Shown here: piece by piece, positions 42,603 through 53,000 of the stretch
How the letters are laid out: every line of letters starts with the position of its first letter
Position numbering within the stretch: the first letter of the stretch is position 1
Origin: Blastobasis lacticolella
Lineage: Eukaryota > Arthropoda > Insecta > Lepidoptera > Blastobasidae
Length of the DNA: 64,000 nucleotides
Reading direction: 5' to 3'
NCBI GenBank assembly: GCA_905147135.1
Contig: LR990050.1
Location: forward strand, 16,056,001-16,120,000
Position numbers and translations under genes: made by a program
The notes under the pieces: model-generated
The model's input: the letters and a program-made list of their open reading frames with translations, nothing else
What the model was told of the DNA's origin: nothing
Databases searched by the model: none

Positions 42603-42709
42603 ATGATCAAGGAGGATGTATGGAAGTCCGCAGGCCAAGAGGAAAGAATGTTAAGCTGTTAGGTAGTAATTGTATGTGTCCAAGTGGTGCTGTTGTTAGT
42701 TAGCGTAAG
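42603..42709 (+). promoter_or_regulatory. csw 5' leader with two upstream ORFs
   Basis: An acceptor (TTCTTTTCCAG) ends at 42602, so 42603-42709 is leader sequence. It contains a 19-codon upstream ORF (ATG 42603, TAG 42660-42662) and a 9-codon one (ATG 42674, TAG 42701-42703), both closed before the main ATG at 42710. Upstream ORFs of this kind usually lower initiation at the main start. If the donor at 41041 is used, a two-codon ORF (ATG AGA TGA) would also form across the junction. Confidence 0.55.
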
Positions 42710-44635
42710 ATGATAACAAGGAGATGGTTCCACCCGGCGCTGAGCGGCGTGGACGCGGAGAAGCTGCTGATGGACTGCGGCCGCGACGGGTTCTTCCTGG
42801 CGCGGCCCAGCATGAGCAATAAGGGCGACTTCACGCTCTCCGTGCGCCGCGGCAACGAGGTCACCCACATCAAGATACAGAACAACGGGGAGTTCCTCGA
42901 CCTCTACGGTGGCGAGAAGTTCGCCACCCTCTCCGAGCTCGTCCAGTACTACATGGACAACCTCGGCCAGCTGCGTGAGAAAAACGGCAACGTAATACTG
43001 CTGAAGACCCCGCTCAACTGCGCCGACCCCACCACCGAGCGCTGGTACCACGGGCAACTCACCGCCAAGGAGGCAGAAAAAATGATGCTCGAGAATGGTA
43101 AGAACGGCTCGTTCCTAGTCCGCGAGTCGCAGCGGCAGCCCGGGGACTTCGTGCTGTCCGTGCGCACCCGCGACCGCGTCACGCACGTTATCATCCGGCG
43201 ACAGAACAACAAGTACGACGTCGGCGGCGGGAAACAGTTCGACGATCTCGTCAGCCTCATCGAGCACTACCGCAACTATCCCATGGTTGAAACGACGGGT
43301 GACGTTTTACGGCTGATTCAGCCTTTCAATGCCACCCGTATACAAGTGCGCCATTTTCATACCAGAGTAAAACAGTTGCAAAAAGAGAACGAAGGACCTA
43401 TAGAGAGCTTGGCTTACAAGCAAGGCTTCTGGGAGGAATTCGAAACACTGCAGATGATGGAGAATCTGCAGCTGTTCGATAGAATGGAAGGCTCGAAGCC
43501 CGAAAATATAAGGAAAAACCGCTATAAAAACATAATTCCTTTTGATCATACGCGTGTTGTTCTGCGGGACATTCCTCCGGAGGCGCCGCCAGGTGCCGAT
43601 TACATAAACGCCAATTATATTCGGTGCGACGTTATGGACTCCAACTCTGACTCGCAGGACTCGAACGGCAGCAACGAGAACGGATCTCCGCAGGCCCGGA
43701 ACGGGACGCCGTCAAAGAGCAAAGGCAAGTTATCACCGAATCATACAAGCGTTGTTGTCACTGAAGAAACTTTAACAGATAGCTTAAAGAGACAAGGAAA
43801 CGGTACTCACAAGACGGTTCCTTCTTATGAGCCGAGTGTCCTAAGAGCCAATCCTAACTACGTCAACACAACTATTCCTAAATCCGCTGTGGACGTCCAA
43901 AACAGCGACACAGATTACGTGTACAATAAAACTTACATCGCAACGCAGGGATGCCTCTCCTCCACGGTTTACCAGTTCTGGTCGATGATATGGCAGGAAG
44001 ACGTCCGCATTATCATAATGACCACGAAAGAGATCGAGCGCGGTAAAGTGAAATGCGAACGGTACTGGCCCGATAAGCAAAAAACTGAGGTGATTCAGGA
44101 CAAGTTGACGATCGCCAACCAGTCCGAGTCGTCGACGCAGGATTACACGCTGCGGCGTTTCCTGGTGACGAAGAAGGACGAGCCGAACGTGAAGCGGACC
44201 ATATACCACTTCCACTTCACGGCGTGGCCGGACCACGGGGTGCCGTCGGAGCCGGGGCGCGTGCTCAACATCCTGCTGGACGTGAACTACCGGCTGCAGC
44301 AGATCATGACGAGCTGCGAGCCGCCCGCGCAGGCCGTCGTGTGCGTGCACTGCTCGGCCGGCATCGGCCGCACCGGCACCTTCATCGTCATCGACATGAT
44401 CCTCGACCAGATCCGAAAAGAGGGCTTCGACTGCGAGATCGACATCCACCGCACGGTGCAGATGGTGCGCGACCAGCGCTCGGGCATGGTGCAGAACGAG
44501 GCGCAGTACAAGTTCATCTACATGGCCGTGCTGGAGTTCATCGAGACGGAGAAGCAGCGGCAGCGCGTCGGGCTCGGGCCCGAGCCGCCGCAGGAGTCCC
44601 CGCGGGTGCGCTCGCTGCCCCTCCCTTTTTTATAA
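42710..44635 (+). CDS. csw: Corkscrew / SHP2 tyrosine phosphatase
   Basis: Non-receptor phosphotyrosine phosphatase acting downstream of receptor tyrosine kinases (Torso, EGFR, FGFR) to raise Ras/MAPK signalling. 641 aa. N-SH2 domain about 6-102 ([16 protein letters not shown]), C-SH2 about 112-205 (RWYHGQL, SFLVRES), PTP domain about 239-612. Catalytic features are intact: WPD at 506-508, and [13 protein letters not shown] with the nucleophile C548. Between YINANYIR and TYIATQGC there is an insert of about 100 residues (305-405), rich in Ser, Asn and Gly. An insert at this same place is the hallmark of insect csw and is absent from vertebrate SHP2. The coding region is one uninterrupted exon, whereas the fly and vertebrate genes have several. 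There are no stops or frameshifts, so it is functional by appearance. AATAAA at 45068. GC-rich coding sequence contrasts with AT-rich flanks. Confidence 0.97.
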   Translation: MITRRWFHPALSGVDAEKLLMDCGRDGFFLARPSMSNKGDFTLSVRRGNEVTHIKIQNNGEFLDLYGGEKFATLSELVQYYMDNLGQLREKNGNVILLKTPLNCADPTTERWYHGQLTAKEAEKMMLENGKNGSFLVRESQRQPGDFVLSVRTRDRVTHVIIRRQNNKYDVGGGKQFDDLVSLIEHYRNYPMVETTGDVLRLIQPFNATRIQVRHFHTRVKQLQKENEGPIESLAYKQGFWEEFETLQMMENLQLFDRMEGSKPENIRKNRYKNIIPFDHTRVVLRDIPPEAPPGADYINANYIRCDVMDSNSDSQDSNGSNENGSPQARNGTPSKSKGKLSPNHTSVVVTEETLTDSLKRQGNGTHKTVPSYEPSVLRANPNYVNTTIPKSAVDVQNSDTDYVYNKTYIATQGCLSSTVYQFWSMIWQEDVRIIIMTTKEIERGKVKCERYWPDKQKTEVIQDKLTIANQSESSTQDYTLRRFLVTKKDEPNVKRTIYHFHFTAWPDHGVPSEPGRVLNILLDVNYRLQQIMTSCEPPAQAVVCVHCSAGIGRTGTFIVIDMILDQIRKEGFDCEIDIHRTVQMVRDQRSGMVQNEAQYKFIYMAVLEFIETEKQRQRVGLGPEPPQESPRVRSLPLPFL

Positions 44636-46234
44636 ACCGCGCCCAACGAGCGCTGCCGACCTTCTGTCTGAAGCTTCATCTTCCGGGCGTGTAGTGGGTC
44701 GATAGACTCGACGATTCCTGTTCGTGTATCCATTTTCTAAAATTACGGTTATTTGCGACGTTTTTGTTAACAATCGATTTTTATTACATTCGTCATCGAG
44801 GACGATAAACTGTTGCAAAAATAGATACTAGTATATCTAGATATCGCAAGTTGCTCTTTATTGGACGAAGAAGAACCAAATATAATATGCGAGAGAATTA
44901 TAGTGGCAAGCTGGGATCAGGTTGTATGGCTTGTGTCTGTATTTATAGAGTGGCTTTACCACATCCTGCCACGAGCGATATGCGATGACTCGTTCGCCGC
45001 GCTCATTGATACTGCGCTCAGCCTACAACGCTCCTGAACTGCTTTTGGTTTGGCTAACTCTTTATACAATAAACTAATGAACCTCTTTTTACAATAGTTG
45101 TTTTTCAAATAATGTCCAATTAAAATGACACTGAAAATTTTACCATCAATAAATTGTAATAGGTTTCCATCAAGAAACTTTTCAAAACAATTTCGTTCTA
45201 TGAAGTGGTTATTGTTGTAAAATATATTATTATATGTGTATAAGTTTTTTTTTAATTTAATGAGACATTAATTAATTAGATCCACGTAAGCGAACAGTCG
45301 AAATATCATTTTTTACGTTTTCAAAAGTATTTCTTTTATAATTTTCTAATTCTGGTAGTTATAAATTGAAATAAAGTTATAATGTTGTTAAAAATTGGAA
45401 TTTAGTAAATGTTGGTAATGAAGTTATTATTTTTAATATATTTTAAGCAGTGGCGACCTGATGTTTAAAACTGTTGCTTTAAATTTGTACTACATTAAAG
45501 TCAGGAGGTTGACTTGAGGGTGATCTCTAATGGATTTTGAGTTAAACAGAATATCTGTGCAAGTAAGAATTTCGTGTAAATTGGCATTTTACATATTTTT
45601 TTACTAACTAGTTATATACTTACCTCAAAACTTTATTACTAAAAATTAAGTAAATTAGTATTCATGGGTTGATGAAAAGAATGGGTACAAAATGTTGCGA
45701 CATTAGATAATGTGTATTTCAATTCAAGCACACAATTAACAAAAGATAACTGTAAAAATATATCATACTTAGACCGATGGTGTTTCCAGAGATTCATTAA
45801 ATTTTTCTATGCTGTACATAATTTAGATGGCTGACTCTTTAACTCAGATCTCATATTCATTTATCATCCATTAAATGTATTACAGAGCACATTTCTAGTG
45901 TTTAACAAAAAGTCAATGCTGTGTAGGTACAATATGTAAACGTAGATATTTCGGAAGTTTTTGGACGTCACTTTTCTCTTGATGATGTTTAGGGTTTTTA
46001 CTAAGTAAACTAAATACTTAGGTACCTATTCTATATTACAACAAAGTCCCACGAAATCCATCTCTTTTATAGTCTTTATTTTGAGATGAGTGTCGGGAGT
46101 TTTTATTTTATTTTTTTCTTGTTGAAATGTTATGAGGTGCTTTAAGTGATGTATTTGAGCCGAATGGACGGATGGTGCGATATTTTTTTATGAAATTTAT
46201 TTTGTTTCGTATGCTTAGATGATATTATACACTT

Positions 46235-46712
46235 ACGAGCTTTATTATCGAACCACCTCATATTTTTTCCTTATACACTCATACATTACTGGCGTTACAA
46301 ATTAGTCTTTAGCTTTATAAATACTTGAAATTAATTTTAATTCGGTTTTCGCGGTTTGTTAGCCAATAAGACAATGATTATCTCTGTATTTAATTTCTTC
46401 ATTACGATAGCATTTTTCAGTAGATTTTTCCAAAAGCTGTTCTGATTGCAGCTGTTTTAGTATGAAATATGCCTAATAATTGTACCCCATTTAACAAATC
46501 GTTATACTGAAAAAACTATCTTATAGAAAAAAATAGTTAAATACATAGGTAATCATTGCCTTATTGGCTATCAAATCGCAACAACCTAAATAAAATTGAT
46601 CAAATATTTCTGAAGTTGAAGAATGATTTAGAACACCAGAAATGTATGAGCATATATGGGAATACATGGGGTGGTTTGATAGTAAGCTCGTAAGTATAAT
46701 TATAGACCTATG
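46235..46712. mobile_element. Foldback MITE with about 150-bp arms
   Basis: The left arm has TACACTTACGAGC, ACCACCTCATAT and TTAGCCAATAAGACAATGAT. The right arm has the inverse (AATCATTGCCTTATTGGCTA, GGGGTGGTTTGATAG, GCTCGTAAGTATAA). The same end sequences bound the 3-kb element at 7183-10205, so this is a short deletion relative of that family. Confidence 0.65.
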
Positions 46713-47730
46713 TTTAGGTGCATAACAAACAGTGCGACGCCAATGTTCATTTAATGAAGTCATATTGTGTAGAAGGAAATCGACTGTAAAATACTATGTA
46801 TAATTCGTTTTTAAAACAACTTTCAGTGTTTTTAATATCTTAAGATTATTTTCATAATGAATGACCCAGACCAAGCTCCTCACAGACAAGCTGTGGCAGT
46901 TGTAGTTGGTAGCAACCTACTTGTATCTATCGGTTGCATGTTTGAAATATGCAGTGCAACTTGCCTCCAAAGCCACCTCTGTGAGACTTCATGGGAGGAG
47001 TAACTTGCACTTCCGCACGCGAATATATGTGTGGCAATCTTTTGTCGATTTTTATAAGCGAACATCTTCATATTTTTGTTATAAAAGTTGTAGATACACT
47101 TCTTGTGACTGGCCGGGCCTGATTTGCATTGTTGGCATTTTAATTAACTGTATTCCAATTTGTAAAGCTGAGCTTAAGTAATTGCATGGAAAAATTAAAT
47201 AGAGAGAAAAAATTATGTTATCTGCTAAAGATATATGTTGTGTTATATAATATAATAAAATGAATAAAATGTGATATTGTATAATATTCAGTTTTATTGG
47301 TATTATTTTATGTTTACACAGTGGAGTTCTGCACAAAGGGACATTCAGAAACAAATAATAATACACAATAAGTATATTTTTTATAAAGAGGTACATAAAG
47401 ATACAGGTCATTCATAAAATAGAACCTGCTTTTAATATAATTTCCAATAAGTATAAAATAAAGTTTTACTATCACTACTGAAAATACACAGAGATCTAAA
47501 TAATTTTAATGTAAATAATTAAATTTTTCATACTTTAGTATTTTGTAACATAATAAAATTCACAGTATTGCAGGGTATTCAGACATGCAGGGACATCAAA
47601 CAATCAATTTTAATACTTAATGGAAAACAACCATAATGGGGTAAAATATTATGTTTCTTTTTATAATTCTCGACTTCACCATTAAATCACAATATTTTCA
47701 GTGAAACAGGTAGTAATACTTCTGGAGGCC

Positions 47731-48076
47731 TCAGTTCAGACCGAGACGTGACGCGACAGGGCGCGTACATAATTATTAGCAATACAATATAAAACTTATT
47801 TACTACAAAAAAGGTAGGTACACAGTAAGTGAGAGCGCGCACCTTGCGAGGGCGAGGTGCAGCGTGGCAGCGGTCTGCTTCGTCGGCAGCTGGGGACGCA
47901 GCGAGATGTAGCGAAGGCGGGAGTGTCCCTACTCACGGCGACAGACGATACGGGTTACGCTGCACCGCTGCACTGCGACAATTGGCCTCTTCAAGCCGCC
48001 TGGTCTCGCCGGGGAGCGCGTCGACCCCCGCTGCGTCGCGCCGGGCCACCGCCACGTCGTGACTCGGTCTGAACTG
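47731..48076. mobile_element. GC-rich element with short inverted ends
   Basis: The left end TCAGTTCAGACCGAG and right end CTCGGTCTGAACTGA are perfect 15-bp inverted repeats. The 346-bp interval is strikingly GC- and CpG-rich (GCGCGC, CGTCGACC-like) inside very AT-rich DNA. The open frames over it have no recognisable domain. It is likely a non-autonomous transposon. No clear target-site duplication could be read. Confidence 0.6.
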
Positions 48077-48250
48077 ACCCTAAGTTTAAACATAACATTT
48101 TTACTTCACATTGACATGTCCCATATTATAGATGAAATGTAATCCTCAGTATAAAATAATTGCAAGGAGTCCCATAATTAATCTGAATTGTTTTTAAATC
48201 ACTTCCGATACATTACTACTAATTTAATTTTAAATTATAAATTAACTATT

Positions 48251-49394
48251 CTAATCATCATTAACTTGAATTTCTTCAATACCATCACTTTCGGTCACGA
48301 GGGCTCTTTCAAGAATCACACGGCCTTCTTTGTATCTGAAATGCAAAATACATAAATGCTTAGTAAAATTGATCTAATTATAGGCTTAAAACATAAAGCC
48401 ATAGGGTATCGGGCAGAGTAGAATATACAAACCAATTGACATGTCTTAAAAGGCAACATATATCCTAGAGGCTGACCATTTATTACATCTGTAAACCAGA
48501 TATCGGCAAGCAGCATTTTAAATTCTGCTATCTTCAATCTTGCTTGTGAAATGTGGAGACTATGACAAAGCCCCTCTACTAATAAGTGAGGCTCAAGACT
48601 AGCAATGAACTGTTATAACTAGAAGAAGAGACTTGGCAGGTCAAGTAGGTTTGAATGGCGCAGTAGACAATTACCTGCACGAAGTCCCCTCTACTGCCAT
48701 TTGACAAGTCTCTTCTTTCATGACACAGATTATACCCCTCTCTAAAACCACTAGATGACAGTCACTCCCATGATCCAGAATTTGGCAGATATGTTGATTA
48801 CAGTGGAGCAATTGCCATCTGACCTCTATGACCTTGTTAACAAGGGAACCTGACCAGATTGGACCAGTCATTCCCAAGATGAACACAAATAAAATTACTA
48901 ACCTTTGGTTCTCCTCTGTGGCAAATTCGTAAACCCATCCGAGCTTGGTGCTGCAGTTCTTACAGGAAACATCGCGTACCATGTGCCGTCCAGTCAGCAT
49001 AACTCGATCTTGCACCTCCGAATATACGAGATTTACTACCTTGTGGAAGAGAAATGCTCGGCCTGTAAGTGGTAAAGAAATTCTAAATAGACAGACACTA
49101 CATCAGTATGACCCACTATGGTATGTTTTTCGATTACCCCAACTGCACCTAAAGCATAGGAAAGACAACCTTATGGTTATTGCTTCTTATGTCCTAAGTA
49201 TAAGAATTGTTCGACAATGGAATGCTAACTAATGTGTTCCAAACACAGCATATAACAAAGGGTAATTTGAACTTGCCTGTGGCTCCCGTAAATCTGGTGC
49301 TGATAAGCTGCGCACGGTTGGTCAGGTTGACATCGCAAGCTGCACAAGAGAATAGACGAGACCCACCAATATGATCAAGGAAAATCTTGCCCAT
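48251..49394 (-). CDS. YPEL5: Yippee-like 5 (YPEL5), 3 exons
   Basis: Zinc-binding Yippee-fold protein; in animals YPEL5 is a subunit or partner of the CTLH/GID E3 ubiquitin ligase. Exons 49277-49394, 48903-49062, 48251-48335 give 120 aa (human 121). The start [17 protein letters not shown] is nearly identical to the human one. The paired zinc-binding CxxC motifs are CAAC and CKNC, and [14 protein letters not shown] is conserved. The C-terminal [11 protein letters not shown] block is present, followed by an acidic end. Intron 1 begins GC rather than GT: only the donor ACAG|GCAAGT keeps the frame into GRAFLF. The final exon and stop lie in AT-rich DNA. A hairpin MITE (48612-48722) and a SINE fragment (48770-48890) sit in intron 2. 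It is head-to-head with TBC1D19. Confidence 0.97.
48612..48722. mobile_element. Short hairpin MITE in YPEL5 intron 2
   Basis: AAGAAGAGACTTGGCAGGTC at the left pairs with ATTTGACAAGTCTCTTCTTT at the right. Same family as 13243-13345. A SINE-family fragment (GGAGCAATTGCCATCTGACC) follows at about 48770-48890. Confidence 0.6.
49275..49276 (-). other. GC-AG splice donor of YPEL5 intron 1
   Basis: On the minus strand the exon ends ACAG and the intron starts GCAAGT, which matches the GC-AG consensus (AG|GCAAGT). The acceptor TTACAG is at 49063-49068. The nearest GT (GGCAA|GTTCAA) would shift the frame and destroy the conserved RAFLF segment. Confidence 0.85.
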
Positions 49395-50034
49395 ATTCCC
49401 CAATTTTCCTCAACGACGCAACTTGTATCTAGTTCTCGTTAATATTTTTTCTCTACGCTTGTATTGTACGTGGTATGGAGGCTTTAAGGAGGCAAACAAA
49501 GCAAAGTATTTTTTCTTTACTCAACAAACAAAACGAAAACGCAACTGAGCTGGCTGACTGACATACAATGTAAACAAAAGAAAAGAGACCAACGATCTCC
49601 ACAAAGCATGACAAAATAATAGTCCTCTTTTTATAATTTTGTATGACGTACAAACTAAGTCAAATAAACGCACAATTATGACATTTGGCTGACTTTTTTA
49701 CATAAGGATTATTTTACATTCAGCCAAAATTTGTGTGGGAGTTTTGAATTACAGTACAAGCATTTTATTTTTACATTATTAATTACAGATATTTTTATTT
49801 CTCTGGCTACGGGTTATTTTATTTACGGGCTTATTTTTTCGGTATATAGTAAAATGTAAAATAAATGATGTAAAAACAAAGATTTACGACTTTACATGAG
49901 CGACAACTTTGTTTACATGTTGCTGGGACAACAAAAGATTTCGTGTGAAATATGATTGGGTTAAAAAAAAAGTAAACAAGACATACATCTATTATTTTTA
50001 CAAAAATTAATAGCATTTTCTTTATTTATCCATT
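49395..50034. promoter_or_regulatory. Divergent promoter region, YPEL5 / TBC1D19
   Basis: 640 bp between the two start codons, AT-rich, with no recognised transposon. Both genes are broadly expressed in animals, which suits a bidirectional promoter, but no specific motif could be assigned by eye. Confidence 0.45.
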
Positions 50035-53000
50035 ATGGAAAATGTGAAAGATGAGGCTATTCACAACACAGCTTTAAAATTAGCTGAGGAGATTAAGAAT
50101 CTCTCAATATACAAATCATTTTACAGCGATGTTCAGGTATATGTAAAACACCTATGTTTCCAGTACCATATCTGCAGAAAAATTATAGCCATAGCTTCCA
50201 ATGTTACTAATTATTTTGAATATTCTAGAAATTAGTATCATCCACGAATGTAAATAAGGAGGATTTCAAGCATACCCTGCAACAGGCAATGAAAGAGAAG
50301 GGTTTGGATACTAAATTACGGAATACTGTTTTTCACTGGGTACGATCACAGGCGAAGCAAAACGTGAGTGTCATAATTGAAATTGTGGGTTTATTACTAA
50401 AAGCGATTCATCTACAATCGTTTCTACAAATCTAAGTTGAAATGACCACGTTGACAATAGTCTTACCGAACGAAAGGGCTAATTAACGTTACACTTACAT
50501 TAAAGGCCTAATGACCGATAGGCCTGCACTTAAAATGCCTAAGTACAACTGACCAAAAGTAGTTCGTTCGGTGGTCACTAGGTGAAAGTAACACAGCCTA
50601 CTTCGGACCTGCATACACTACCTATTGAATAAACTAGTGTTATTAATTCAAACACAGACACTAAATTCACTGCTTTAGTACGTACTTGAGGTGTACCAGC
50701 TCAAAGCCTTTTCAAATTGGGTGAAATGAGCATTCGGTCTTTAGGTATAAGTAATTTTAGGACTAACAGCGTTAGGCGTGTCAATTTCAGCCTATCATTC
50801 ATTAGGACTTTTAAAATAAGAGCATTAGTTCTTATGAAAACTGTCTTTTCGAGCATAGGTAGGCATAGTAAAACTAGCTATATTAATTTTAGCACTTACT
50901 GCCGAGGATGATATGAAGGAGGATGTTATTACTAACGCGCGAATATAACAAGTTCCTTCCTGCTCACGGCCACATAAAAATGTACACTAAAATTAGACTT
51001 AAAACCAAATTGTGTACAGTAACATATTTGTATAGCCAAATTGTATCCATTTTTCTTTAGCAGTGAGTGAGTTCTTTCCTTAGACGAAGTGACATATTGG
51101 TCCATAGATAGCACGCTACAATTTTATTTGGCTGTGCCTAGGATTCGTCATTCGTTATAGCTGGGATCTACGATATTTAGCAAGTACATATTTACTAACC
51201 AGTTCTGCTTTATTTTCGTCTGTCTACAGAAATTAGATCCACTGACGTCGCTCTTGAAGGCTAGTGCTCAATGGGAGAAGAGAATTCATAAGTCCTTAAA
51301 TTCTATGTGTTCAGATCTCGAAACTTCTTTAGCAAAAATCAGGCCTCAGAGCGAGCAAGAAGAATTAGCAGAAAAATGGAATGAACTTAGCACCTATACT
51401 TTGGGTATGACCTTGATTAAATGTAAAATCCGTAGTGTTGGACACCACATGACGCGCCAACCAACACTTACGGAAATCTCCCCTATTTAATGTAGATATT
51501 GACTGTATGATTAAGTGAACGTCTAATTCTTTCAGATTTATCAAAATATAGACCGGTTTACGCTCCAAAAGACTTTTTAGAAGTTTTACTTACCCTATCG
51601 GGATATTTGCCATTTACGAGAGAGTGAGTACCAATCACTTAAATCGAAAACTCCATGTATGATTTTTCAACTAAGTTATAACTGTGCCTCCAAGACTAGT
51701 TTTTGTTTGCTTGATGTGATCTAGAAAGAATAGATAATATTCGAGATAACTCTATTTACCGTAATTTCATTCTGTTATTTACTATTAATGTGGAAAGATA
51801 GATCTATTCTGAAGTATCTAGGTACTTAGTAATAAACCGTTTCTAACTGATAACTTACATCATTAACAGTGACGAACCAAAATGGGAATTTGCACATTTA
51901 CCAATACAAGTGAAAACATTGGATCAATTGGTGAGTACCTACTTCGGTTCTCATCAGTCATATTCATCTCAAATTACTTATTTAAGGTTTTACATCTCTC
52001 TACCAAGGCGACAAGAAAATTGTAATCTACCCTACATTTTCCAGCGGAAGGTTTACAACGAGTGGTCGGCAGGTGAGCCACTACTCGGAGTAAACCCAAG
52101 CATGCCCAGCACAGTTCCTGGGTTCAGCACTCTCGAAGCTGAGAGGATAGGGCTGGGCGAGCGCGTCTCCACACTGGGCTACGCGCCCGTCGTACAGGAA
52201 TATCTGAAACGCGGTAGTCCACAATGCCTACGTGCGAGGTTATGGGCCCAGGTTTTGGGTGCGGACGTCAAACAACAGGTTTGTACCTCGCTGTCTTGGT
52301 TATATTTTTTATGATAATTATGATTGTTTAATATAAAAACAAATTAATTTCAGCAAACAAATTACTTTAACAGTCTGAAGAAGAGTGTTTTAGAAGTGGA
52401 TCTAATGATAGACAAGCTAATCTTCAAGGACGTACAATTAACAGCGTCTAACGACGACCAATATTTCGTCTTCGAAGACTTGCTTTATCAGGTACGTAAA
52501 GTAAGATTACAACCAAATTAAGAATACTAAAACATTCAGATACTTAATTTGCGCCATCAATACTAGAGAGACTACCTATCTAATTAATGTTGCAAGTTGT
52601 GTCTTTTGAAGTTTCGTTTGAATATTCATGCCACTCAACAATAGGATTTATACCTATTTAAAAAAGTAAGTACCTAATACAGTTAAAGTAAGGTTTTTTG
52701 TTCATTTATTTAATAGATAGGTAGATGTAAAAAATATTTTATTTTGAAAATATTCTCAGAAGTAAGCTATCTACCATCCGAAATGTTCGTTTGGTCGTCG
52801 ATGCCAGTCAAGAGAACCGTTCGAAAAACGGTCGAAACAACACTTCAACGTTTCCCTCTCATAGGTGTCTGTCTGTTTAATAACATTGCCTGTTCCGCAT
52901 TTAGATAGATTTAAGTTGCTAATGAAGTATATGGTACAAAGGACTGGCTTCGTACAGCTAAGACATAACATAAACCGTAACTCTAAACCGCATTAAAATC

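Larger units (their letters stand above)
44636..48250. other. Intergenic region between csw and YPEL5
   Basis: AT-rich spacer between two convergent genes. It contains the csw 3' UTR (AATAAA at 45068-45073), a foldback element (46235-46712) and a GC-rich inverted-repeat element (47731-48076). No other gene is supported. Confidence 0.5.

Noticed and set aside
43841..44694. Long open frames of 202 and 156 codons overlapping csw
   Set aside because: Shadows of the GC-rich csw coding exon; only the csw frame has homology.
49829..50016. 61-codon minus-strand frame between YPEL5 and TBC1D19
   Set aside because: Phe/Tyr/Ile-rich AT-driven frame in the shared promoter; no conserved features.
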